DNA from: a bacterium
GTDB lineage: Bacteria > Patescibacteriota > Saccharimonadia > Saccharimonadales > Saccharimonadaceae
Assembly: GCA_030429445.1 (NCBI GenBank)
Contig: JAUIFG010000001.1
Location: forward strand, 112,981-176,980
Reading direction: 5' to 3'
Length of the DNA: 64,000 bases
The position numbers were made by a program, and so were the translations under genes. The notes under the pieces were generated by a model that was given only the letters and a program-made list of their open reading frames with translations, was not told the origin of the DNA and did no database searches. Positions 18,451 to 27,173 of this stretch are shown piece after piece. Position 1 is the first letter of the stretch; every line of letters starts with the position of its first letter.

Positions 18451-19442
18451 CCTACACCTTTATTACGCATGTATTTATCTAGGCTTGCATTCGTTATTTT
18501 TCGTTGCTTGCGAAGTCGCCATCTATCAGGAATATACAATGGTAGACGCGTTATACCAACAAGGCGGCCTTTTAATGCTCTCCACGCAACGGATGAACCG
18601 TGGGTTCTATAAAGATGTTTGTAGAAATGCATTTCAAATCGTAGAGCCTCGGGTATGTGTGCTATAAAAACTTTGAATGGCATGTTTTTAAACAAAAGTG
18701 CAGCCTGATTACGAAACGTCATCTGAATGTTATATCCATTCGAGCGCTTCTTCGAACTAACGGAACCCATATGGTATGCACGAGCACTTGGAATCGCATA
18801 ATTACTCCAACCTGTCATCAGCGCACGAAATGAAACATCCACATCCTCTAGGTACATGTAGAACTTTTCGTCGAAAAGCTTTTGGTTGTACTGTTGTTCA
18901 ATGAACTTCCTGCTATAGACGGCGGCGGCGGCATTTACACCAAAGACTTTGCGGGGATAGGCGTGTTGTTTTTTGAAGTATTCACCGTATCCATATTGAA
19001 TCGACTGAAAATTCGTTGCCATATACACATGTTCGGCGTCAATGACGGCATGATTGTAATAATCTAAAGTTATGCCTTGCGCACCAGCAACCCGAGGCTT
19101 ATCTTTTAAAAATTCCATTATTTCCGACGTCCACTTAGCATCCAATGTTGCGTCACTATTTATCAATGCTACGAATGACACTTCTTTGTCTTTGAGCGCT
19201 TCTTTTATAAGTACGTTATTTCCTATGGAGAAGCCATTGTTTATATCAGATTTAGTCAATTTAACATCAGGGTATTTTTCTTCAATATAATCAGCCGATC
19301 CGTCAGATGATGCATTGTCGATCACGTGGATATCTTTAGAATGATATGTTTGATTGAATAGTGACTCTAGACACTTATCAATAATCTCGCGGTTATTCCA
19401 ACAAACTACTAGGTAGGCTACCTTTGGGGGTTTATTGCCCAT
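18447..19442 (-). CDS. GT2 family glycosyltransferase (rhamnosyltransferase-like)
   Basis: 331 residues. The GT-A domain shows 'VVCWNNREIIDKCLESLFNQ' at the start, 'VIDNASSDGSADYIE' near residue 40, 'INSDATLD' near 94 and 'YLEDVDVSFRAL' near 196. This is the WbbL/RfbN type, often rhamnosyltransferases, which would use the dTDP-rhamnose made by rfbA/rfbD. It overlaps the next gene upstream by 11 bases. No membrane segment is seen; basic C-terminal residues may bind the inner leaflet. Confidence 0.88.
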   Translation of the reverse strand: MGNKPPKVAYLVVCWNNREIIDKCLESLFNQTYHSKDIHVIDNASSDGSADYIEEKYPDVKLTKSDINNGFSIGNNVLIKEALKDKEVSFVALINSDATLDAKWTSEIMEFLKDKPRVAGAQGITLDYYNHAVIDAEHVYMATNFQSIQYGYGEYFKKQHAYPRKVFGVNAAAAVYSRKFIEQQYNQKLFDEKFYMYLEDVDVSFRALMTGWSNYAIPSARAYHMGSVSSKKRSNGYNIQMTFRNQAALLFKNMPFKVFIAHIPEALRFEMHFYKHLYRTHGSSVAWRALKGRLVGITRLPLYIPDRWRLRKQRKITNASLDKYMRNKGVG

Positions 19443-20979
19443 TTGGGATTATTTTACCTTTTTTACTTAGTTGTAAATTAGCGTTAAACATTGATGACTT
19501 TCCAAAAACAGGGTAGTGTTTAAAGTCAACGTGCGACCAGACAACATGATAACGATTGGCAGTTTTTGTTTGCTTTGTTTTAAATCCTTTGACCGCACCA
19601 CTTAGCTCATCAACGTCACGCACCCATTCGCAGTGACCATTTAACGTCATATCGTATGCTCGCCTTCCTTTGTTCAGCATAATCTTACTCCCGTCGCTAC
19701 CATAAACAACACCCATGTCGACAACCTTCTGCCTGTCTGATGACAATATACGCGGCGCTACGTCAGCTACATCGGATAACTCCAAAACCCCCACTAGTCG
19801 ATCAAGCCAGTCAGACTTTTCCGGGTAGCATGGTTTCGTAAATTCAAAAACCGCATCATAACCATCACTATTTACATCATCTAGCTTATTGGGCTGGATG
19901 GACATATATTCAACAATCAAATCAGTTACAGTGTTCGACTTTAGTCTTTCAATGACAGCTTTACGTTCATTTTCTACGTCACTAACTGCCGAGACAACAA
20001 GCACCTTTTTGATTGATGATGGGTCGAGAATCTCGCGGTAAAATCCTGGTCGATTTTCCATAACTTCAACAGTTCCCTGAATACCCGTTGTCTCCATGAA
20101 CGTTTCGATGGCTTTTTTACCTGCATTAAACGCATACGACTTGCTGTCGAATTCAGCCGCCGTAGAACCTTCGGCTTGGCGCCAATGATATAAGATCTTT
20201 CCAATATGATGCACGTTTAAGTTTTCTTGGGCTCCGTGAAGTCGCAACAAAAAGTCATAGTCTTGCGCACCGTTACATTCTTTTCGAAAACCACCAACCT
20301 TCTCAACTAACGTACTGCGCACGACCGAAAGGTGATTTGTATAATTTGTATACATAAACAGGTGCGGAGACCAATCTGGCTTAAATAGTGGCTCGTGACG
20401 CCACCTACCGTCATCAGTTATTTTGTCTTCGTCGCTATAAACAATATCAATTGATGGATCAGCCTGTAGTGCGGCAGCCACCTCGTTGAGTGCGTGCGAG
20501 TCTAGCGTGTCGTCATGATCGCAAAACACGATATATTCTCCGACCGCATGATCAAGTGCTTGATTCGTGTTGCCGGATATGTCGGTGTCTTTAGTATGTT
20601 TATAGTATTTAATCCTACTATCCTGTTCACATAGATTCTTAATAACAACGGAACTCTCAACATCAGAAGAACCATCAGCTACGATGAGCTCCCAATCACC
20701 AAATGATTGATTGACAATAGAATCAAATAAACTATCAAGGTATTTTAACTTAGTGTTGTAGAAGGGAATAACAATACTAAATAGTGGTTTGTTAGAAGTC
20801 TTATGTTGCACAACAGGAAGAAATAGTTCCTTTTCTACTGTATCTATCCAATTTTGGTACTTCAAACTGAACTGGATAGGTTTTGCTAAACCTACGGTCG
20901 CGGCGGCACGCTTTAGTGCTCGCCCTCGTTTTGTGTGAAGCGGAAAGGCTTTTTTAGCAAGTTTTTTTGCTTTATGCAT
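19432..20979 (-). CDS. GT2 family glycosyltransferase, long form
   Basis: 515 residues. A basic 60-residue N-terminal part precedes a GT2 domain at about 65-290 with 'FSIVIPFYNTKLKYLDSLFD', 'LIVADGSSDVESS' and the metal-binding 'VFCDHDDTLD' near 153. The remaining 220 residues do not resemble a second complete GT domain, although 'VLVVSAVSD' near 330 begins like one. It is separated from the next upstream gene by eight bases. Donor and acceptor unknown. Confidence 0.85.
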   Translation of the reverse strand: MHKAKKLAKKAFPLHTKRGRALKRAAATVGLAKPIQFSLKYQNWIDTVEKELFLPVVQHKTSNKPLFSIVIPFYNTKLKYLDSLFDSIVNQSFGDWELIVADGSSDVESSVVIKNLCEQDSRIKYYKHTKDTDISGNTNQALDHAVGEYIVFCDHDDTLDSHALNEVAAALQADPSIDIVYSDEDKITDDGRWRHEPLFKPDWSPHLFMYTNYTNHLSVVRSTLVEKVGGFRKECNGAQDYDFLLRLHGAQENLNVHHIGKILYHWRQAEGSTAAEFDSKSYAFNAGKKAIETFMETTGIQGTVEVMENRPGFYREILDPSSIKKVLVVSAVSDVENERKAVIERLKSNTVTDLIVEYMSIQPNKLDDVNSDGYDAVFEFTKPCYPEKSDWLDRLVGVLELSDVADVAPRILSSDRQKVVDMGVVYGSDGSKIMLNKGRRAYDMTLNGHCEWVRDVDELSGAVKGFKTKQTKTANRYHVVWSHVDFKHYPVFGKSSMFNANLQLSKKGKIIPNGQ

Positions 20980-20987
20980 ACCTGTAA

Positions 20988-22109
20988 TTATACCTTTTTT
21001 TTACCAAGCGCCCTAACGGCTTTATTCCGCATTTTCCACACTTTTGATGATGTAATATCATTTAGCTCAGCTTGCTTTGCCTCGTATGCTTTTTGTAGCT
21101 CCTGTATACTTTTGTCACGATTTTTAATGTCACGCCTTAGTAAGGCTAACCCGCTCGTCAAAGCTCGTAAAACAACAGATGCAAGATTTGGGTATGTATC
21201 AATAAATTTCTCAATGATTACCTGGCTATTGTCTGCGTGTTCACAAATTAGCACTGCCGTTTCGGATATATTATTATAAATAATGCTTTTTTTATGCTCG
21301 TCCTGGCCATACATATCCAACACACGTATAAAAAGCATGAGGTGTGAATAGCCATAGCGTGACCAAAATCCATTCGGGTCGCTACCTGAACCAGACCAAA
21401 TCCCGCCCTTATGATGCCTATACGCCGACATTTTTCTATCTATGCAACCAATTTTGCCAAACTTGGCGTGGTACAAGTGCATATACCAATCACCCGGCAT
21501 AAAGTCTACTGGAATGTCTTTATACCCTTGCTTGCGATACATTACCGAATTTGTTTGTATAAAGTTGCGGGTTAATAACTCACTCGTGGTAAGCGTAGGC
21601 TTGTCTTTAGGATATACAGAATCTGCTTCACTCGCGTCCTGATATATAACCGTGACAGGATGAAAAGAAAATGCGTAGTCAGGATGGCTCTCCATGAAGT
21701 CAACCTGACGCTGTAGTTTTGTCACATCCGTCCAATAGTCGTCACCGTCGCAGAGAGCAATATATTTACCACGCGCTTGTGCGAAATTATACAAGAAGTT
21801 ATATCTTCCCGTAGGCTTGCCTCCGATACTTATAACGTTTTTGCGATTATGAAGGAACAGTCTTATTTTATCCGGATATTTATCCGCATACTGTTTGCAA
21901 ATTCTCCTTGTTTTATCCGTTGAATCATCCTCACCTAACAGAATCTCAAAGTCGAAGCCCGTCTGTTGCTCCAAAATGCTGTCCAGACATTGCTTGATGA
22001 ACTTTTCGTGATTGTAGGCTGTTACACACACCGAGACCACAGGCTTATCTGGTACATCGTTCTTGTATTCGATAACTTTGCTCTTTCCCGGTATTTTACT
22101 TAGGTCCAT
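20988..22109 (-). CDS. GT2 family glycosyltransferase with C-terminal coiled coil
   Basis: 373 residues. The GT-A domain at about 25-240 has 'VVSVCVTAYNHEKFIKQCLDS', 'LLGEDDSTDKTRRIC' and 'ALCDGDDYWTD' (metal site). Residues about 315-360 are rich in Lys, Glu and Gln in a heptad-like pattern, a probable short coiled coil, and the protein ends in a basic tail. It is seven bases from the sulfotransferase gene, so both are probably produced together and act on the same glycan. Confidence 0.87.
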   Translation of the reverse strand: MDLSKIPGKSKVIEYKNDVPDKPVVSVCVTAYNHEKFIKQCLDSILEQQTGFDFEILLGEDDSTDKTRRICKQYADKYPDKIRLFLHNRKNVISIGGKPTGRYNFLYNFAQARGKYIALCDGDDYWTDVTKLQRQVDFMESHPDYAFSFHPVTVIYQDASEADSVYPKDKPTLTTSELLTRNFIQTNSVMYRKQGYKDIPVDFMPGDWYMHLYHAKFGKIGCIDRKMSAYRHHKGGIWSGSGSDPNGFWSRYGYSHLMLFIRVLDMYGQDEHKKSIIYNNISETAVLICEHADNSQVIIEKFIDTYPNLASVVLRALTSGLALLRRDIKNRDKSIQELQKAYEAKQAELNDITSSKVWKMRNKAVRALGKKKV

Positions 22110-22116
22110 ATATATA

Positions 22117-22935
22117 TTATCTATTAAATCGTTCGAGTTCGGTACCTTTTAGGTCATTATCTATCTCGTTCGCTATTTCTGTTGGTAAATCCATCTTCCA
22201 TTTGTCATCCTTGTGATTATTTCTATACACAGAGTAGGGGTCGTCATTATTTGTTTGTTTACTGCTTGAGATAAAATTTTTGGTTTGTTTACCAACCCTT
22301 AGGCCAATAAACTTATACAGTCTATTTACCATTTCTTCTGTATTGTCGTTTAATTCCGGATAGCTAACTATCATTACTTTGTTGGGATAGTCTCTCTCGG
22401 CCTTTAAAAATATTTTTACAGCCTCTTTCCACTTATCGTAACCAAAGTAGTTCTCTCTTTTTTCATCGTTCTTGTTTGAACCCGACCTCCACTGATCCGC
22501 CAGGTTCCAGCTTGGGTCAAATTCTTTTGGTATTTTTATCCATGAACCAATTGTTGCCTTTGGATTTCTAACTATCAACACGAGCTTGGTGTCAGAATTT
22601 TTCAGTAGATTATCAATAATGTTAATGTGGTGGACCTCCTTCCACACTAGGGCAGTAATCTTGTTTTTGGAAAAACTAACGTTTGTTCCACCACTTAGGG
22701 TTTTCTTTTGCATAACAAAGTCGCTTTTTGCTCTTAGAAGGTCATTGTGAAATTTGTCAATATCTTCCTTTGACGAATTCTCACCTAGTCTATCCTTGAA
22801 CTCATACGAAAAAAGTGGCTGGTAGCAAAAAAATACATTAGGGGAGCTATTAAATATCTGTCCTAGCCAGGTAGTTCCAGAGCGCGGCACTCCAAACAAT
22901 GCAACATTATGTATATGCTCACTAGATAATGTCAT
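22117..22935 (-). CDS. PAPS-dependent sulfotransferase
   Basis: 272 residues. The 5'-phosphosulfate-binding loop is the N-terminal 'FGVPRSGTTWLGQIF' at about residues 14-28, and the 3'-phosphate-binding strand is 'LVLIVRNPKATIGSWIK' near 127-143 with the conserved Arg and a following Ser. This is the carbohydrate-type Sulfotransfer family. It would move sulfate from PAPS to a sugar hydroxyl. It lies inside a glycosyltransferase operon and overlaps the next gene by 14 bases. PAPS can be supplied and PAP removed by the sat-cysC/cysQ operon at 6-9 kb. Confidence 0.88.
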   Translation of the reverse strand: MTLSSEHIHNVALFGVPRSGTTWLGQIFNSSPNVFFCYQPLFSYEFKDRLGENSSKEDIDKFHNDLLRAKSDFVMQKKTLSGGTNVSFSKNKITALVWKEVHHINIIDNLLKNSDTKLVLIVRNPKATIGSWIKIPKEFDPSWNLADQWRSGSNKNDEKRENYFGYDKWKEAVKIFLKAERDYPNKVMIVSYPELNDNTEEMVNRLYKFIGLRVGKQTKNFISSSKQTNNDDPYSVYRNNHKDDKWKMDLPTEIANEIDNDLKGTELERFNR

Positions 22936-23887
22936 TGATTAATTCTATCATTTTTTCCATATCGGTTTTATCATATCTCTGGTCAACAGGAAGACATGCA
23001 AGCTCTTCTGCTAGTGTATATTCTAAGCTCGATTTTTTGCTCCCCTTAAGGACGTTTGGCCAATACGTTGCTATGTAGATCTTTTCATTTAGTAACTTTC
23101 CTTTGATATTTTTTCCTTTTAATAGAAGTGGGTAGACCATCGGACAACTTGAGCCATTTAATGTTACGTCAAGCTCATTCTTCTCGCCAAATTGTTTTTC
23201 AAGAATATTGTAGTTGGTAATGCGCCTTTTCATTACTGCATCAAAATCTATACTGCTCATCAGGTACTTTGTGAGCATTGACATTTTCTTTATCGGCTGA
23301 TTATCTAGGCTTCTCTCGCTTTCCTTATAGTCGTTGTATGCACCTTCTTTTCCAACATCAATACTTTTCAACAGATAGTTAGCTCTTTCAAATGAGGTAT
23401 CGTAGGATATACCCTTCAAGGGAGTGGGGTCTATCATATTTAGTATTCCGCCATCGGGTATGCCAAAGTATTTTCTAGGACTATAAAATACATTACATTT
23501 AGTGTTTGGTGTGAAGTAGAACGCCTGACTACAGTCAAGAATCAATTTATCTGAATACGATTTAATTAACTGGTTGCAGTATTTGTCCTTAAGACCAAAG
23601 TAGTTCGTGTAGACGAGATATTCGTCATTCTTGGTATTAATTTGTTCGTCTATCTCAAGCTTGTCGTTTATACAATAGGTCTTGTAAGGTATGCCGAGTT
23701 TCTCAAGCGGCTGATACATTGCATCGCACGTGTATTCAGGAAGATGTACGAGCTTGACTTTTTTTGAAGATAAAATGTACTCGAAACAATTCCTGCCGGT
23801 ATTAAGAAATACACCGTCCGCATGCTGAATTGAGCGATTACCTCCATCTATTTCTATGGGTTGGTATCCTCCTATAGAGTCAAACAA
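22922..23887 (-). CDS. PLP-fold protein of the DegT-like group, substrate unknown
   Basis: 321 residues. It keeps traces of a fold-type I aminotransferase: 'NTGRNCFEYIL' near 30 (cofactor phosphate region), 'LILDCSQAFYF' near 133 (the Asp that holds the pyridine nitrogen) and 'FYSPRKYFGIPDGGIL' near 150-165, where the Lys matches the catalytic Lys before the 'GG' of DegT enzymes. It is shorter and more divergent than VioA/FdtB-type enzymes. It overlaps WbqC by eight bases. A role in amino-sugar or amino-acid-linked sugar synthesis is likely; activity cannot be confirmed by eye. Confidence 0.68.
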   Translation of the reverse strand: MFDSIGGYQPIEIDGGNRSIQHADGVFLNTGRNCFEYILSSKKVKLVHLPEYTCDAMYQPLEKLGIPYKTYCINDKLEIDEQINTKNDEYLVYTNYFGLKDKYCNQLIKSYSDKLILDCSQAFYFTPNTKCNVFYSPRKYFGIPDGGILNMIDPTPLKGISYDTSFERANYLLKSIDVGKEGAYNDYKESERSLDNQPIKKMSMLTKYLMSSIDFDAVMKRRITNYNILEKQFGEKNELDVTLNGSSCPMVYPLLLKGKNIKGKLLNEKIYIATYWPNVLKGSKKSSLEYTLAEELACLPVDQRYDKTDMEKMIELINDII

Positions 23888-24584
23888 GTTGATAATCCCT
23901 CAGCATTTTATTTATTTTTTTTGGTGAATTAAACATCATCACATCAATAATAGATAGCCCGGGATAGAAGTTATCACGACCCTGATTGTAGGCTTCGAGC
24001 TGGGGTTCTACGAAGTACAGGTCTATACTATTTTCTCTGAATACAGATTTGTTATATAACTCTCTTCCGCCGATAGCATTGTTGTATTGATCCGATTCTA
24101 GGATTTTGTTTATATATATCACTCTTTCCTGAGCCCTTAGGCCTTCTTTTATCTTTAACGTAGATGACTCGATAAAATCAGTTTTCAACCCTAGGTGTTT
24201 GCTACAATCCCTTATCGTTGACGAGATGAAACGAGAGGCGTTCCTTTCGTTATTGTCGAAGCATTTCTTTACGAAGCTAAAGGTATCTTCAAAATATGGA
24301 GCTTCTCTGTAATCTTCTTGCATACGCTCCAAAATATCTTCTTTTGCCACATCAATTAACTCGGTAAATTGCCGCTCGTTTATATTTTTTTTGTAAGAAT
24401 CTTTTTGTATCGGCAAAGTTATATACTCAGGTCCCTCAGCACCCAGAATTCTATTCCTATTTATCCAGCCACCCTTCATCCACTGAACATCATCATATAT
24501 GACAAACTCGTCAACACTATTTATTAAATGAAAATAACCTATATATGGAAATAGGTATGGTTGCATTATCGCAACTTTTTTCAC
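23880..24584 (-). CDS. WbqC family protein
   Basis: 234 residues matching PF08889 along its whole length: 'VAIMQPYLFPYIGYFHLINSVDEFVIYDDVQ', 'KGGWINRNRIL', 'ITLPI' and 'SIIDVMMFNS' near the C-terminus. WbqC proteins occur in O-antigen and lipopolysaccharide clusters beside DegT aminotransferases; they are suspected acyl- or aminoacyl-transferring enzymes for amino sugars, but the reaction is not settled. It overlaps the methyltransferase by four bases. A T8 run lies near its 3' end (around 23918-23925). Confidence 0.87.
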   Translation of the reverse strand: MKKVAIMQPYLFPYIGYFHLINSVDEFVIYDDVQWMKGGWINRNRILGAEGPEYITLPIQKDSYKKNINERQFTELIDVAKEDILERMQEDYREAPYFEDTFSFVKKCFDNNERNASRFISSTIRDCSKHLGLKTDFIESSTLKIKEGLRAQERVIYINKILESDQYNNAIGGRELYNKSVFRENSIDLYFVEPQLEAYNQGRDNFYPGLSIIDVMMFNSPKKINKMLRDYQLV

Positions 24585-25234
24585 TTGGTAATCTCAATAA
24601 TTAAGCGTGATTCATCCCTCGTCTCAAGATTTTGCAATTCCTTGTGCTTACTTTTGTTTAGTTTGCTGCGTGTCATTTTCTTCTTCTGTATGCCTATATC
24701 AATCATACGTCTCTGTAGCTCCTCCCAGTCATAAAGCCACTTGTGCCCCCACCAACGAAAACTTACGTTTAGGCGTTCTGCTTTTGTTTTTATGTAATCC
24801 ATTTTAAATCGCTTCATCGTTGGATCTTTTTCCACCGGAACTTTTTGGTACTTATACACTGCATACTCAAGATCTGGTGTCGCCATTCGTAGTACGCCAC
24901 CAGGTTTCAAAACTCGCATAAAATCTTTTACGGCAGCCTGTCCTTCTTCTACTGTTAAGTGTTCTATAAAGTGCTCGTTGAATATAAAGTCCACGCTATC
25001 ATCTGGAAACGGTAAAGGATTGCGGAGATCCCAGTTCAAGTCTAATTTGCTCGCCTCGATATTGTCATCGGAATTATTATCGATGTTTATCCAGCCTTTT
25101 TTGTAGTCGGTTCCACAGCCAACATTCAGCTTTACCTTTTTATGTTTCTTGAGTAGTTGCGCTACTTGTAAATTAATCTGGTTTTCGTTGCCTTGTATTA
25201 CCTTTTGTTTGAGTTTTGCCAATACTTGTCTCAT
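24581..25234 (-). CDS. class I SAM-dependent methyltransferase
   Basis: 217 residues. SAM-binding motif I is 'KLNVGCGTDYKKGWINIDNN' at about 35-54, followed by 'DLNWDLRNPLPFPDDSVDFIFNEHFIEHL' with the 'P(L)PF.D.S.D.I' pattern of the Methyltransf_11 group. It overlaps WbqC and DegT genes by four bases each. Likely methylates a sugar or the glycan end; substrate unknown. In ABC-exporter-dependent polysaccharides a methyl group may cap the chain, but that link is inference. Confidence 0.83.
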   Translation of the reverse strand: MRQVLAKLKQKVIQGNENQINLQVAQLLKKHKKVKLNVGCGTDYKKGWINIDNNSDDNIEASKLDLNWDLRNPLPFPDDSVDFIFNEHFIEHLTVEEGQAAVKDFMRVLKPGGVLRMATPDLEYAVYKYQKVPVEKDPTMKRFKMDYIKTKAERLNVSFRWWGHKWLYDWEELQRRMIDIGIQKKKMTRSKLNKSKHKELQNLETRDESRLIIEITK

Positions 25235-26303
25235 TTTTTTATTACCTCACATATCTTTCTTATCGTTACATTGTCTAGACCTACATAAAGTGGCAAACAC
25301 AGTATGCGATCGGCTATGTCTTCGGATACAGGGCACCTGTCCTTCACTTTTAAATAGGGTAGCTTGTTGAGTGACGGGGAGAAGTAGCGACGAGGAAAGA
25401 TATTTACACTATTTAGCTTTTCCATCACCATTTCAAGCTTTTCTGTATTATTGAAGATTACAGGATAGTATCCATAGTTGTATTTAACTCGTGTGCTGCC
25501 CTTTGGTTTAATAATAGATCCATCAAGATATTGATCGTAAAGATTAGTAAGTCTTTCGCGCTCTCGTATAATATCCGCTACGTACTTTAGGTTACTCAAT
25601 CCCATTGCGGCCTGAAATTCCGATGCCTTTGCATTTATGCCTAGTTGAATATGCTCATCACCATTATGACCAAATCTTTTTAACAACTCTATCTTGTTAT
25701 ATATGTCTTCGTCCTTTGCGACCAGACAGCCACCTTCGATTGTATGAAATAACTTCGTAGCATGAAAGCTACATATAGATATATCACCGTAATTTAATAT
25801 TGATCTCCCTTTATGGGTAACTCCGAAAGCATGGGCGGCGTCATATATGACCTTTAGGCTGTGTCTCTTTGCAATTTTCTCTATTGCTTCAATGTCACAT
25901 GGATTTCCAAAGACGTGAACGGCTACAATTGCCTTGGTTTTTTTAGTAATTGCTGCCTCAATTTTTGATGGATCGATATTTAATGTTTTTTGATCGATAT
26001 CTACATATACCGGCTGACAACGCTCCCATAAAATTGCAGAGGTTGTAGCTACATACGAAAATGGCGTAGTAATAATCTCGCCCTCAGTTATGTCCAGTGC
26101 TCTCAGGGAGAGCTGTAGTGCCAACGTGCCATTCGTGACAAAATGGAAATTTTTTACACCCAAATAGTCAGAGGTTTTTTTTCAAACTCATTTAAGAGTA
26201 AGCCTTGGTTTGTTAATTCGCCACTGTCCCATATTCTATCCAAGTATTGTTTATACTCGTCAATTGGTGGCAAAAAACTTTTAGTAACGTATATTTTTCC
26301 CAT
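25231..26303 (-). CDS. DegT/DnrJ/EryC1/StrS aminotransferase, interrupted by a -1 frameshift
   Basis: Read from the ATG at 26303, the frame gives 'MGKIYVTKSFLPPIDEYKQY', then 'LTNQGLLLNEFEKK', and stops 49 codons later. The other frame begins in the middle of the same protein with 'SDYLGVKNFHFVTNGTLALQ' and runs to 25231. The frames meet at a run of eight A (T at 26175-26182). One added A, or a -1 ribosomal slip, gives a normal 357-residue enzyme with the cofactor-binding Asp in 'IYDAAHAFG' and catalytic Lys in 'FHATKLFHTIEGG' (about K184). Such enzymes make 3- or 4-amino-dTDP-sugars. It opens the nine-gene operon. Sequencing error, phase variation and programmed frameshifting all fit. Confidence 0.85.
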
Positions 26304-26385
26304 ACTCAGCCGGTCCAGACGTACTTATCTATATCTAATATTAGTTTCTATTATAGTGCATTTACAGGTATACTTAAATCTTAGT

Positions 26386-27159
26386 ATGTTTTTTCGTAAA
26401 AAAATTCCATGTTACATTATTGTCTATGACGAAATTTCTGTAATTAAACCTTCTCTTGAATTTCTCACTAAATTTTCTAATGAACTTGATATCGTGATTG
26501 TTGAGAATAAAAGTAAAAATACACCAAAAATAAAGAAACTTGTAGCTAGTATGGGTGACAGAGGCCTCTTAAAAAGATATTATCTTTTTGATCAAAACAT
26601 TGTCGGTAGAGCATTCGATGAAGTTTTTATGGCAGAGAAGCAAATTATTTCTCAGAGCTCTCGCGTGATTGTAACAGATGGTGATCTAACTGTTGCAGAT
26701 AATAACTGGCTGTCTGAAGAAAAATCAATACTAAATAAAAATGCCGATGTTTTTACCTGTGCCGTCGACTTGAGTTTGGAAAATCTTCCAACAGACATTT
26801 ATCCAAAGGCTACTGATTGGATACCTTCACCAAGAACAATTTATAAAGACTTCGATGATGGTATAACTGGTGTTCATTTGTTGATGTTCCGTGGGCAGCA
26901 ATTTGTAGATTTCCTAGAGTGGAAATGGCTGAACAGCACTGATCGATTTCATGATAGCTTACTACACCAATATTGTTATGGTGTAGTTGATATGAAATGG
27001 GCTAGAACAAAAAAAGCAAAGGCCTATCACCACACGTGGGATTTATATCGCGACAAAGACCACCCTTATACTAAATTTAAGTTGAGTGGCAAGGTGGCAA
27101 AAGTTCGTAAAAAAAGCATGCAAATGTCGACAAGCTATAAATTAACTACTTTTGGTTAA
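26386..27159 (+). CDS. GT-A-like glycosyltransferase-related protein
   Basis: I start the gene at the ATG at 26386 (257 residues); the open frame continues upstream to 26143 but there overlaps the DegT gene and has no family resemblance. The protein begins 'CYIIVYDEISVIKPSLEFL' and has 'IVIVENKSKN' and 'VIVTDGDLTVAD', the strand and metal-site pattern of a GT-A fold with a DxD-type motif. It differs from the neighbouring GT2 enzymes and may be a divergent GT2 or capsule-type transferase. It diverges from the DegT operon and converges with wzt. A TATACT box ends 12 bases before the ATG. Confidence 0.62.
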   Translation: MFFRKKIPCYIIVYDEISVIKPSLEFLTKFSNELDIVIVENKSKNTPKIKKLVASMGDRGLLKRYYLFDQNIVGRAFDEVFMAEKQIISQSSRVIVTDGDLTVADNNWLSEEKSILNKNADVFTCAVDLSLENLPTDIYPKATDWIPSPRTIYKDFDDGITGVHLLMFRGQQFVDFLEWKWLNSTDRFHDSLLHQYCYGVVDMKWARTKKAKAYHHTWDLYRDKDHPYTKFKLSGKVAKVRKKSMQMSTSYKLTTFG

Positions 27160-27173
27160 TTTCTCACTATCTA

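Noticed and set aside
26143..26385. Upstream extension of the GT-A-like reading frame on the plus strand
   Set aside because: It overlaps the 5' half of the DegT gene, shows no fold pattern and lies before a -10 box; the ATG at 26386 starts the conserved part.
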